A stretch of 64,000 bases of DNA from Balaenoptera acutorostrata (Eukaryota; Chordata; Mammalia; Artiodactyla; Balaenopteridae), in NCBI RefSeq assembly GCF_949987535.1, contig NC_080064.1:43791937-43855936 (forward strand), given 5' to 3'. This document shows, piece by piece, positions 13,201-26,778 of this stretch. The position numbers and the translations under genes were made by a program. Each line of letters begins with the position of its first letter. The stretch's first letter is position 1. Below the pieces are notes generated by a model, which saw nothing but the letters and a program-made list of their open reading frames with translations, was not told where the DNA came from and did no database searches.

Positions 13201-16200
13201 CCCCACTTGCCACAACTAGAGAAAGCCCTTGCACAGAAACGAAGATCCAACACAGCCAAAAATAAATAAATTTAAAAAATAATCTGTTTGTACTTTAAAA
13301 AAAAAAAATAGAACTTGGATATAAGAAAAGTACCTCTCTCAGAGGGTTCTAGGGGGATTAAGTTAAATGAGTAATACTTTAAATACTTAGAATAGGGCCT
13401 GGCACATGGTAAACACCTAATAAATGTTTAACTAACACACCTTTTTAAAATGCTAGTCATAAGGGTCTGGCATGCTGGCTATATTTTTTCCAAATATAAA
13501 ATTAACTCACCTTTTAAAAACTTAGTCTTGTTTAACTTTAAGGGCTTGACATGCTGATTATATATTTTTTCTAATACACACCAAAATATATACATAAAAT
13601 CATCTTGCACACTTCCAGTGACATGAATCTCCCGCTTGGGGAAGCATTACTCTAGACTCACACAATCCAATGATTTATGGCTCCCTAAACACAGAGTGCT
13701 GTTCCTTGCCTTTGCCAGTGTTATTCCCCCGCCTGGAATGTCCTTGCCTTTCCTTCTCACTTGGCTGCTCCTACTTGTCTTCAAGACTCAGCGTGGGCGT
13801 CATGTTCTCTGACCCCAACTGAATAGGTGCCTCCTCTGTGCTCCCACAACCCCGGCACATCCCCCTATCACAGCACTGATCACCAGGCGGATCACTGTTT
13901 CTGTCTCAGACCAGGGAACATAGCCTATTTCACAGCACAGTACTTGGCATGGAGTAGGAGCTCAGGAAGTCGTAATTAGAATGAAGTAAAATGAAGTAGC
14001 CAAATACTTGACTCCATAAAATTTTAATCAAAACATAGTCATGCAGTGTTTACTCACTGCCAGGCCATTTGCCAGGCACGGTGGGTATAAAGATAAACAA
14101 GACTCATTTCCTGTCCTCATGGAGCTTTCTGGAGACAAATATGGAAACAAGTGCACCCAAATGTGATGGGTACTCTGCCTGTTGCATGTACGGGGTACGC
14201 TAAGTGGGGGCACAAAGAAAAGAGCTGGGGGAATAGGGAAGAGGCTTCAGAGCAGTGAAGATGTTCTGAAAGCTGAGTGGGCTTTCAACAGCTGGATAAA
14301 AGTAGGGGATGGGGAGTAGAAAAGAGCCTTTCAAACAGATGGTACATCATTGATCCAGGGAGAGCGCTGGGAGTCTTGGGGACAGCAGGCTGAAGACATA
14401 AAGAGATAGCCTGAGGTCACCCATGTGAGGGCTTCGCCACATGCTTACTGTTCTGTGAACTATCGGAATGGGGAGAGGCACATTCTGGACCCTGAGAACC
14501 TCTGTGATGGGGCAAGAACCATCAAGAGCCAAATGGCCCAACCTCCGTGTTTATTAAGCACCTACAGTGTGTTAATTTCTATTCCAGGCCACACTGGAGA
14601 ACAGGAGAGGGAAGAAAGAAGTATAGGACACTCTCCTATACATCTACTCATAATACACATAACACAAATATATATAAGACACAATTCACACTTATATATT
14701 ATACAATTTTCCCACCTACCAGCCCAAATATCTGTACTTCAGAAACTGGCAGAGAATATAACTTTAAACTCCCTATTCCTCAATATTTACAGCACCTAGG
14801 TTGTAAGAAATACTTTGGGAGACTGGCTAAAAGCTAAGCAGTACGCTCATTCTTCTAGAAGAAGACTTCTCTAAGGTGATCCTACATTGAACCCCAATAC
14901 AGAAAAGAAAAGAAAAAAAGGAAGAAAAGAAAGGCTGCTCTTTTAAGCAAGTGTAGGTAGGTGTCCTGCTGTGCAGTCACTGAGACACATCTGAGGCACC
15001 TGGGTCTCAGTGGAGCACAAGGATCAAGGTGCTTTAACCTTGGAAAAAGTCAGAGCATCACTGAGCTGCATGCTTAAGCCACGTTGTCTCATCCCTCATA
15101 CAATTACTTTTGCCGTGAATTGTATTTTGGTGACAAAGCATCAGTTTACATTGAGAGAAATTGTAAGACACAGCCTACGATGTTCAGTGTTGTAGTTGCT
15201 ATAAGGCATGTTTGATATTAAGGACATTGTCGCATTCAGCATATAGAGTCTGCTCTACAGTTGCCAGTGGAGAGCAGTGTTTCTCTGGAATAATGGATTT
15301 GTCTTCATCTTAAGGACCATCTCTGAACCATGTAACTGATTATGTTTCCCTCTTTGCAATGGTTGCTGGGAAGCTCAAAGCAAATATTTTGGCCCAAATC
15401 TTGTACATGCCCAAAAACTTATAAAATATACACTTATCTCACCCCTGGCCTCCTCTTATATTCTCCTACACTTGCTTTCCCTTTGCTTCAATTGTCTCAC
15501 TTATTTTTTTAATTGATGTATTGATACTATGATGATTTTTATAGGATACCTCAAATCCTTTGTGGAAGGAGCTGGTTAAAAAAAAGATTTCATAAATTTA
15601 CATTTTATTTATACGTTCAAGGACCTCCCTGGTGGCACAGTGGTTAAGAATCCGCCTGCCAGTGCAGGGGACATGGGTTCGATCCCTGGTCCTGGAAGAT
15701 CTCACATGCTGCGGAGCAACTAAGCCCGTGCGCCACAACTACTGAGCCTGCACTCTAGAGCCTGCGAGCCACAGCTACTGAGTCCGCGCACCACAACGAC
15801 TGAAGCCCGTGCACCTAGAGCCCATGCTCCACAGCAAGAGAATCCACTGCAAGAAGAAGCCTGAGCACCGCAACGAAGAGTAGCCCCCGCTCACCTCAAC
15901 TAGAGAAAGCCTGTGTGCAGCAACGAAGACCCAATGCAGCCAAAAATAAATAAATCTATAAAAAATTATTTATACATTCAATGTAACAAAATACACCTGT
16001 ATCATAAATAATGAATACCTAGAATTCACTAGCACAAAGCCCATATGTACATCACACAAATATGAAACAATACACACAGAGCACATATGCACATAATTCA
16101 CAATCACAGCACATCCTTAATGTCACAAATACAAACACACACACACTTGTCCTCTCCATTTGCCCCACTCCCGTGCACACACACGTGTCGTGCACATACC

Positions 16201-19200
16201 AAGCTGCTCTGCGAGGAGCCGGCCCTTCTCGGTGGGAACAACCCTCTCTTCCTCCATGTCACACTTGTTCCCCACCAGGATGACCTGCGCATTGTCCCAG
16301 GAGTAGGTCTTGATCTGAGTAGCCCTAAAGAGAGACAGAGAGATGACAGTGTTAATGACACCCTCCTAGGCTGGAAAGGACCCTGCAAAGCTCACAGAAG
16401 CCCCTTCAGTGGGGTTCGCAATACACAAGATACTGTCAACTAATTCAGCCTGGGACAGTCAGACCTCTGCTCCTGCTGGCTGTCACAGATGCTGACCCTT
16501 AAGCCCTGGCTGCAAACTTCACTCAGCTATTTGGAGTCCACATCTAATGTCCTCTCCTCACAGGGCAGAGAGCTCTTTCTAAAACATCTATCAGATGATT
16601 CGTCCTTTCTTAAAAGCCTTCTCTGGTCCCTGGACTAGCTAAGTGATGAAGTCTAGATCCCTCAGTTAGGTGTTCAAGACCATTCCCATCCTGTCTCTCC
16701 AGCCTCATCACCCTTCCTCTCACTTCACAAACCTCACCCATTCCACAAAGGCTCTTCCATGGCATGTGCCTTTGCCTTTACTGGAAATTCCTTCCCCACA
16801 CTAAGTCATCCTCCAAGGCCCAGGGCTGATCCCCCAGTTGCCTGGGGGAGCGAGCCTTCTCAAGCTTCCCCTGGCCCAGCAAGCCTCTCCCTCCTCCTCT
16901 GTGATTCATAAATCTTCACCGAGGCCTTAGCTCATTATTATTTGTAGAAACCAAAATGTCAGCAGTGGTTTCCTTCACGTAGGATGATTATGAAATTTTA
17001 TTTATTTATTTATTTTTGGCTGCGTTGGGTCTTTGTTGCTGCGTACGGGCTTTCTCTAGTTGTGGCGAGCAGGGGCTACTCTTCACTGCTGTGCGCAGGC
17101 TTCTCATTGTGGTGGCTTCTCTTGTTGTGGAGCACGGACTCTAGGCGTGCGGGCTTCAGTAGTTGTGGCATGCAGGCTCAGTAGTTGTGGCTTGCAGGCT
17201 CTAGAGCGCAGGCTCAGTAGTTGTGGTGCACGGGCTTAGCTGCTCTGCGGCATGTGGGATCTTCCCAGACCAGGGATCGAACCCGTGTCCCCTGCATTGC
17301 CAGGCAGCTTCTCAACCACTGCACCACCACGGAAGTCCCAAAACTTTAAAAAAATACTTTACTTTTCAAAATTTTGAAAGTGAGCATGTATTACTCTTAT
17401 AAAGAGAAACAAACTTTTAAACAGAGGAAATAAAATCAGACCATTTTATTGAGGAGACACCTTTTTGTGGAGTTGGCCTAACTCTGTCCCCAAATACCTC
17501 ATCAGGTAGAAACAATTACCTCCCCTTTTGTTCCCCTACTCTTTTTTGTGGCACCTGTCACATTTGGCTGAATTTATCTGTCTCTCCTTGAGGGCAGGGA
17601 CAGGCTTATTCATCTTTGGGGTGCCAGCCCCCAGCATAGAGCACAGAGAAAAGAAGTCATTGATTGTCTGATGAAGGAAGAAGCCAGCAAATGGTTGATC
17701 CTGAAGCAGATCTAAATAAAATCTGACCCTATCCTGACACTGACACTCAATCTAACTCAACCCTAACTGCAACCTGGACCAATTGCCAATCCTGCTCCTA
17801 AAGCTGATCTCACCACCAATGTTCTCTTTAAGGGTGAAAAGCCACTCCCTCAAAGGATGGAATTTACTCAACCACCATTTGTGGTGAACCGACAGAGAGC
17901 CAGGTTCTGTGCTGGGTACTGGGGCTTAGATGGCAGGTGGGTGCTAGGCTGGGACCAAGTTTCCCAGAGGTAAAACTAAAGGCCAGAGCTTGGGAAAGAT
18001 AGACATTCAGTCCTCAGCTTCAAGACAGGTACCTGGAGCCAACTCCCCAAGTCTCCCATGCCACTCTTCTGTCATCTTCCTCCCTCCTCCCACCATCATC
18101 ATCCAGGCTCAGCTCCCAGATTAGCAACTTAGGTTATTCTTGGAGGAATCGTCACCAGGTGTTAGAGTCACTGTGTCCCTGAGGCAGAATGAACAGGGAC
18201 TGATGGAGAGAGGGAAGGAGGTCAAGGCCGACAGGAAATGGGCAGTGTGGAGATACTTAAAGAAAGAGCTAATCACTTCGTGGTGGGAGGTGGGGGGGAA
18301 AGATGGAGACATGGGAGAAGGGAGGCGGAGAGAAAAATCATGACTGGAGGGAAGAGAGGGAACAAGAAAGGAAAAAAGCAGGAGAAAAAAGAGGCATAAA
18401 GAGAGAGGAAGAGAGAAAAGAGGGAGGAAAGGAGAAAAAAGGAAGGTGGAGAGAAGGACTTGTTAAAAGGAAAGGGGGAGAAAGGAGGAAGAAGGGGATG
18501 GCCAACAGACTAAGAAGGACCACACATGAGTGACAGGCATGCGGGTGGCACCCTAGACTGCTGCTCAGAACTCGGGGGGTGGGCGGGGAGAACGCGGCAA
18601 GCAGCCTGCAAGGTCACCCCCAGCTCAAGGCTCCAAGGCACTAACAGGGCTGCACATAGTCATGACAACTGTTCCTTGGGAGATGGGAAGTCTTCAAAGG
18701 GTAGCTGTTGGGCAAAGAAGAGCAGGAGACAAGCTTGGCACTGGCCAGCACTGCTGCTGTGTGCCCAGCCTACTCAGCCTCTCTGATTGTGAAGAAGAGC
18801 CAGGCACACACGCTCCATCTTCCCCATCCTTTCCACTGATTAGGGGCACGGGGTCCTGGCCCTCCGTCTCACCTGCCCTTCCTCTCGTGCTCCCTTCTCC
18901 CTGTGAATAATGCTCCAGGAAGAAAGATGTACGTTGCTCAGAGGTTATACCTCTGGGGAACTGTGCCGATTTCTATCGTATCAAGATATTGAATCTTTAT
19001 GAACTTGGACCCCCGGTCCAGGGATAAAATTTATAGGGAAGCAATATGTGGATTCACTTAGCACTATGTCCAGAATGATCTCTCTAAAACACTAATTTGA
19101 ACCTGTTGTTTCCCTGTTCAAATGTCCTCATCTACCAGATAAAATCCAAATATCTCACCCCAGCACACAAAATCCTTCATAACCTCTGCTCTTCTTACCC

Positions 19201-21583
19201 TCTCACCTACCTTCTTGTCTTTGCACATCTGTACTCTTTTTCTGGAACATTCTTACCCATTTGTCCCTCTGGCTAACTCCTGTCCATCTTTTAAAACGCA
19301 GCATATGTGTCAGCAATTCCAGGACAACTTCCCTGACTTCCCAGGCTGGGTCAGAGCCCTCCGCTGGGTTCCCACAGCCCTAGTGCCACTCTCATCACTG
19401 CACCTGTCACATGATATTTTCATTGCCTGCTCACTGATCTGTCCTCTCCTCTCACTGTGAACTTTTTGAGGACAGGAGCCATGTCTGATTCATTCGAGTT
19501 TCCCTAGCACTTAGCACAGAGCCTAGTACATACTAGGCTTTCATGAACAGTTTGATGAGTGGGTGAAGGAACGAATCTCATACCAGTCTTGGACAGCATT
19601 GAAGGATTCCTCATTGGTGACGTCATACATCAGGATGAAGCCCATGGCTCCACGGTAATAGGCTGTGGTGATGGTCCGGTACCGCTCCTGCCCAGCCGTG
19701 TCCTGGGTGGGAAAAGGAAAGAGTCAGCCTCCTAGAAAGGCTGCTTTGTTTCTAAAGAGTCCCCAGGACAATTAAAATCATCCAAAGTCTATTTAAGGAG
19801 CACGTATTATGTATCTTGTATTGTACTTGGTGACTAGAATAAAATGGTTTTTGAAACCTCATAGAAATTAATAAGAAGATAATTAAAATCCCAATAGAAA
19901 AATGAGCAGGAGTAAAGAACAATTTACAGAAGAAATGTAAATGGATAATTATTATATTAATAGGTTTTAACCTTATTTTTAATTATAATTCCCATTATAG
20001 TTGAGGATATAGTGAGATGTATATCCTCAAACCTTGCTTGTGGGAGTGACACTTGGTTCAATCTTTCTGGTAATCAATTTGGAAGTCCCAAGAGCATTTA
20101 AAAAAGTTGTACCCTTTGAACTAGAAATTTTTCCTTCTAAAAACTTTTTCTACAAAAATAGAATATCAGACAAATATTTATGCACAAAAATGCTTCTTAC
20201 AACTTTATTTAGACATTGAAAAACTAACATCAACCTATATATTCAACAATAGGAGAATGGTTAAAATACAAGATTTTTAATGTGTTTATTTATATAAGAA
20301 TATTTATTATAATGGAACAATGCTTGTAAGTGCAATATAATGTCAGTTTCATAACTATATATGCAGGAAGAAAACTGGAAAGAAACACATCAAAAGGTTA
20401 ATAGTGATTATCTCTGTATGAGAGATAAGAATTACCAGGATTTTCATTTTCTTCAGGTATTTTTATTTTCTCTATGCTGAGCATGTATTACTTATATAAG
20501 GAGAAATAAATAAACATTTTTACTAAAAAAAGACGAAGACAATTCTTTATCTCAAGCAGCTCACAGTCTAGTTGGAAAGACAAACATGTAAGCAAGATAA
20601 GCCAAGCCCCACAACAAAATGTTACTGGAGTACACTGGGATGCTTCACAATGTCCACACGGTCCTTATGTGAGGGACCAGCCGGTCTTCTCTGAATCGTT
20701 AGTTTTAGATGTGTGATACTTGAGCATGTATAAAACATTTCCTCATATATTATCTTATTTAAATTTTATAATAAGCTCTATGAGGTAGGGATCAGTATTT
20801 ACCTTTTGTAGTTGAGAATGCAAAAATGCAGAGAGGGTAAGTGATTTTTCCAAGGTCACAAAGCTGGTGACAAAAGCTATGCCTTAAATCTAGGACTTCT
20901 GATTCCAAGTCCAATGCACATACAATTATACCTCAATCAATAAAAGATTTATCCACAGGCACTTACTGAACACTATCCATAATGATAATAAAAACAAATA
21001 GGGACTTCCCTGGTGGTCCAGTGGGTAAGATTCCATGCTCCCAATGCAGGGGGCCTGGGTTCGATCCCTGGTCAGTGAACTAGATCCCGCATGCATGCTG
21101 CAACTAAAAAGTCCACATGCTGCAACTAAGAGTCACACGCTGCAACTAAGATGTCTGCATGCCACAACTAAGAAGCCTGCATGCGGGACTTCCCTGGTGG
21201 CACAGTAGTTAAGAATCCGCCTGCCAATGCAGGGGACACGGGTTTGAGCCCTGGTCCAGGAAGATCCCACATGCCGCGGAGCAACGAAGCCTGTGCGCCA
21301 CAACTACTGAGCCTGCACTCTAGAGCCTGCGAGCCACAGCTACTGAGCCCGCATGCCACAACTACTGAAGCCTGTGCACCTAGAGCCCGTGCTCCGCAAC
21401 AAGAGAAGCCACTGCAATGAGAAGCCCGTGCACCACAAAGAAGGGTAGCCCCAGCTCACCGCAAGTAGATAAAGCCCGTGCGCAGCACGAAGACCCAAAG
21501 CAGCCAAAAATAAATAAATTAATTAAAAAAATAAAGATAAAAAATAAGAAGCCTGTATGCCACAACTAAGACCCAGCACAGCC

Positions 21584-21614
<31 letters not shown>

Positions 21615-24600
21615 ATGGTTAAAAAAATAAAAACAAATAATGAGAACAATAAGAATTATAACCTGCCATTAATTGTACATATGTTGCACCTGTTATCCAC
21701 AAACTTTAGAAAAACCCTGTAGGGTACATATTATTACTCCCATTTTACAGATGAGAAAACTGAGGTTCAGAGAGATTGCCCATCAAATGTAAGAACTGGG
21801 ATTCAAAACAAGTATGTCTGACTCCTACACCCATTACAGTATATTGCCTTGGCTATGAACCATACTTTGTGTGACACAGAAATGGAACAAGGACCATCCT
21901 TGGCCTAAGGAAGCCTCAGTAAAAGTAAAGAGGTGGCTAAGACATACCACTGAACCCATAATTAGCAATATGTGGCAGTATGTCATCAGTACCAGGTATG
22001 TGGCATAAAGAAAATGTGTCACACAAGTCAGATAAGGTAGAAACATGGTGGTTTTAGGTAGTTATGGAAGATGTCAAAGCAGAGATAGTGTACCAGTTAG
22101 GGTAGACTGGGTTATTCAATAATATGCAATCTCAAAATCTTAGTAGCTTCAAAAACAAGGTTTTATTTTTCACTATTTTTACATATCCATCAAGGGTTTG
22201 GTGGGTGCTCTGCTTTTTGTCTTCCTCATTCCAGGATAAAGAGTGACAGGGTGGCTACAAGAGGGAAAGAAAGTGTATGAGTCATGTGTTGGCTCTTCCA
22301 CTTTTCCCATTCACTGGCCAAAGCAAGTCATATGCCCATACCCAAGAAAGCACAATCCTATAATACGTCCAGGAGGAGAATGGGAAATGTGGTAGATGGC
22401 ATAACCACTCCCATGGATAGAATCTGTACCAAGCCCAGGAGCATTACCTACAGATGTGCTTACTTGGTAACAGAAGGAGGACAACAGAGATTTTCCAAAA
22501 GAAGAATCTTCCAAGCAGAGAAGTGAAGGAAAGGTATTTTGGCAGAAGGAAGATATTTTTCCAGTGACTACTCCAGAAGAACTTAAGGAACAGTGGGAAA
22601 TGAGTAGGAGATGAAGCTAGAAAGAACTTTAAATGCCGTGCTATGGAGTTTGAACTTGATCTTTTTAGGATCAAAGATTTTGAGACAGGAGATTAACATG
22701 ATAGGATCTCAACTTTAGAAAGATCACTCTGACTCTGATGTGGAGAATGAACTGGAGGAAGTAGAGATGGGAGGCAGGAAGGCTGGTTGATTAGATCTTT
22801 GCAGTGGTTCAGGTGCGACCTAAGATGGATTTGAACTAGAGTGGTAGCAATGGGGATGGAGTAGAAATAGACTCAAGAGGTATTTAAGAGGTGGATTACA
22901 GGGCATGATGACAGATAGGTTTTGTTTCTGGCAGGGCTCAGTTTCTTCATGTCCTGAGCAATTCAGCTCTGACCCAGACTTGCACATTACTCAGCAAAAC
23001 AAAATCTGCATTTAACACACCCACCATCCTTGGAGAGCATAGGAATCACCATCTTCTGTTTGTTGAGCAGGTTTTTGGGTGTCTTACTTGTTACCTCAAG
23101 CAGCCTATCAGAGTATTCCTTCTGACCACATACAGTACTTCTCCCTAAGAGTTCTGGCAAACAGAATTTTATCCAGCTCATGAATGGGTGAGTGGATGAA
23201 TGAATTAAAGAATGAATGAAGAGATAGATGATTGAGTGAGTGAGTGAGTGAGAGTGAGTGAGTAAACATCTAACACAGGAATCTTAGGCACTAATATTAG
23301 AGAAATATTCACTGTCTGCCATATCTCACAAAAGTTCTGTGTGTGTGTGTGTACCTATGAAACACTGCAGCAGAATTTGATCCTCCCCTCCCACGCTCTT
23401 ACCTCTGCTTCCTGAGCTCCTCAGAGCTAACACAACACATGAGACTTCTCCCTCCAATCTATAGGCTCAGACCCTAAATCTTGTCCTGTAGGGTTTAGGA
23501 TTAAGCCACCTGCCCAGACTGGTGATCTAAAGGCCCAAGCAGGATTTCTGAGCAACTGCACTGCCAGCAGTTCTCATCTCTTCTCATTCCGCCCGCATTA
23601 TACCATTTCTCTGTGAGAGTTTCTAGTCTCTTATCTCTGCCTGGAGCCTGGCCCTGTGCCCCAGCTCTTTGACAAAGAATCCTGCCACCCAACTGATGCC
23701 CAATTAATTGGAAATCCTGGTATAGAATAATAAATGAGCTTGGACATGGAATCAGTTTCACCTCTGTACTCCCAGTGCCTAGCACAGGGCTATGCACAGA
23801 GTAGGGATTCAATCACCACCTTGTTAAACAAAAAGGCCATATAGTGTTAAGGTTAGGAGCATGGTCTCTGGAATTAGACTTCTGGGTGTAAACCCCTGTT
23901 TTAGCACTTACTATGTGACAATGGTAGGCAGCCTCTAAAATGGTTCCCAATGATTGCTGTCTCCTGGTATTCATGCTCTTGGGTAATCCCCTCCTGGGGC
24001 AATTTTCCTTACGGGGCCTTAGTTTCTTCATTTATAAAACGGGAATAATAACGATACCTATTTCACAAAGTTATCGTGAAGATTAAGAACGTTATTATAT
24101 CTAAAATGTTTGGAACAGTTCCTGATACAGAGTAAATGCCACTTAGGCATTATTTTTGTACTTCCACAGTCAGCCCCAGGAGCAGGGCCAGCTTCCCAGG
24201 GTCTGCCCAACAGGAGTGAATGAGTCTCATGCCATGTGCCACTTCCTTCTCATTCAAACCTGCCCAGGGCTGCCTCCACCCAGGGTCTCGATATGATGCT
24301 TCCCTCTAGGAGCAGAAAGTTGGCCAGACAGAAAGGGAATGGATGAGTTAAGAGTTGAGCAGGCTTTGGACTTCCCTGGTGGTGCAGTGGTTGAGACTCT
24401 GTCTGCCAATGCAGGGGACACGGGTTCCATCCCTGGTCCGGGAAGATCCCACATGCCGCGGAGCAACTAAGCCCATGAGCCACAACTACTGAGCCTGCAC
24501 TCTAGAGCCCACAAGCCACAACTACTGAAGCCCAAGCACCTAGAGCCTGTGTTCTGTAACAAGAGAAGCCACCACAATAAGAAGCCTGTGCACCACAATG

Positions 24601-26747
24601 AAGAGTAGCCCCTGCTCACCACAACTAGAGAAAAGCCCACAAGCAGCAACGAAGACCTAATGCAGCCAAAAATAAATAAATAAAATAAATAAATTTATTA
24701 AAACAAAAGAGTTGATCAGGCTCTGGTCTGACTCCCAGCTCTGCCACTCATCAACTGTGTGCTTTTGGACAGCTTGGTTTTTTCATCTCTCTGAGGCTCA
24801 GCTTCCTCACGATTCGAATGGAATAATAATGCCTGCTTTGTAGGGTGTTTGTAATTAAATAAGATTTTTTAAAATGTCTGGCTCACAATAGGTACTCAAA
24901 TATAGGAGTATTTGTCATTTTCATTATTATTTAACTTTTCTAAGCCTTAATTTCCTCATCAATAAAGTGGTGATAATAATACCAGCCCTGAAGTGGTTAT
25001 GTGAGGATTAGAGACAATGTACTGGTAGAGCTTGGCAGAGTGCCAGGCACATAGTAGGTGCTCAATAAAGTTCATAGTAGCTGCTGCTATTACTGTTGAT
25101 ATTGTTGTTGTTGTCATTCACCTAAAGAAAAGCAAGGTTGGAAACAACAATCCAGCTCTCACTATCCTGTGCTCAATAGAAAGTAGCCCAGAGAATCGCT
25201 TCTAAACCTCCCTCTCTCTTTTATTTTTAAAAATCACTTTGACGAACATTGATTCCCCTCCCACTGAGGAGAGTCAGAAATAGAACCAAAGAGGAGACAG
25301 GAAGGAGGAGAAAGAAAGAGGCATGACTCACTGGCTACTTGAGGAAGGAGGCCGTGTCATCAAGAGCAATCAATTCACTTCTACGAAGCAGACATACATT
25401 GAGCTCTTCATATGGGCAGAGCCTTATGCCAGAGAGTGGACACCATGATGCACAAGCCACCATCCTGGCCTGCAGCAGCCCTGTCAGTGCGGCCGACAGA
25501 CACTTGCTATGTGCCAGGCGCTTTGATAAGTGCTTTATATATGGGATCTTATTATTTGTACTAACAAAATAAAACTGCTATGTGCCAGGGACTATGCTAA
25601 GCACTTTTCTTATTGTACTTAATTTTCAAAACAGCCTTGAAATACTGTTATCTTTACTTACAGATGAGAAAAATTTAAATAACTTGCCTACGATCTTGCA
25701 ACCAGTTCATGGCAGACTGAGATTCAAAGCTAGGTCTGATTTCAAAGCCTGTGCTCTTCCTGGGATGCCCTTTGCTCTACGTTATTTCTCTTAATTATTA
25801 TGTCATCCTGAAGCAGGACAAGTTTGAGTCCCCATTTTATATATGGATTAACTGAGGGTCACAGAGGTTAAGTAAATTGCTAGAGTCGCAAGCTATAAGG
25901 AAGCAGAGTCAGGATTCAAATTCAGTCTTTTGACAAGTGTGTATTTTCAGCACAGCCTATAGCCCAACCAGACTGTGTATTCTGAATCCCTCTCTGCCCC
26001 TCAGGGCAGGACCCAGCCCACCCTGAAGCCTTCCAGATAGGAGATCCTCCAACCATGTCTAAGACTTCCTAAGGCCAACAATCTCCCCTCCACCAGAGGG
26101 TAAGGCTGGAAATCACCCACAAAGCTTAAACGGAATCACGTGTGTCTGGCACACAGGTGCTCAACAATATTAGTTATCTTCTCTGTCTTGATTGAATCAT
26201 TGATCCAACACAGACCCATCATTTCTTTCTGGAGTTTCCTCCTTGTCACCCACACACGCAATACTAATTTCTGCTCCATATGTCTGTTCATGCTACTCTC
26301 TCTGCCACATATGCCCTCTCCCAGCTCCTCCACTTGTCTTGACTATCAGATTGTTGAGTTCTAAAATTAAAATAAATCTTAGAAGTTACTCAATCCACCC
26401 GCTCACTTAAAAAAGGAATTCCTTCTACAGCATACTTGCATTGAGTGTTCCCAATGTTGGATGCCTACCACCTCAAAAGGCAGCCACTCCACTGATGGAC
26501 AGTTCTGAGTATTAGAACATTTCTTCCTTCCATAGAGCTGAAAGCTGCATGTGGTAATTTCTATCCATTGATTTAACGCTGTTCTCTGGAGACCCAAAGA
26601 ATAAATCTAATTTTTCACTCATGTGGCAGCCTTCCAAATATTTAAGTTCTATGTTTGTTTAGCTCTTAGAGTTTACAAAGTTTTTTTCTTATTATCTCAG
26701 TTAGTTCCCAGAGAAATCCTGTGAGAGAAGAACCAGTATCTCCATTC

Positions 26748-26778
<31 letters not shown>

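Noticed and set aside
14425..14799. 124-residue plus-strand open frame
   Set aside because: Random composition, no recognised family, within an AT-rich intron with no codon bias evident.
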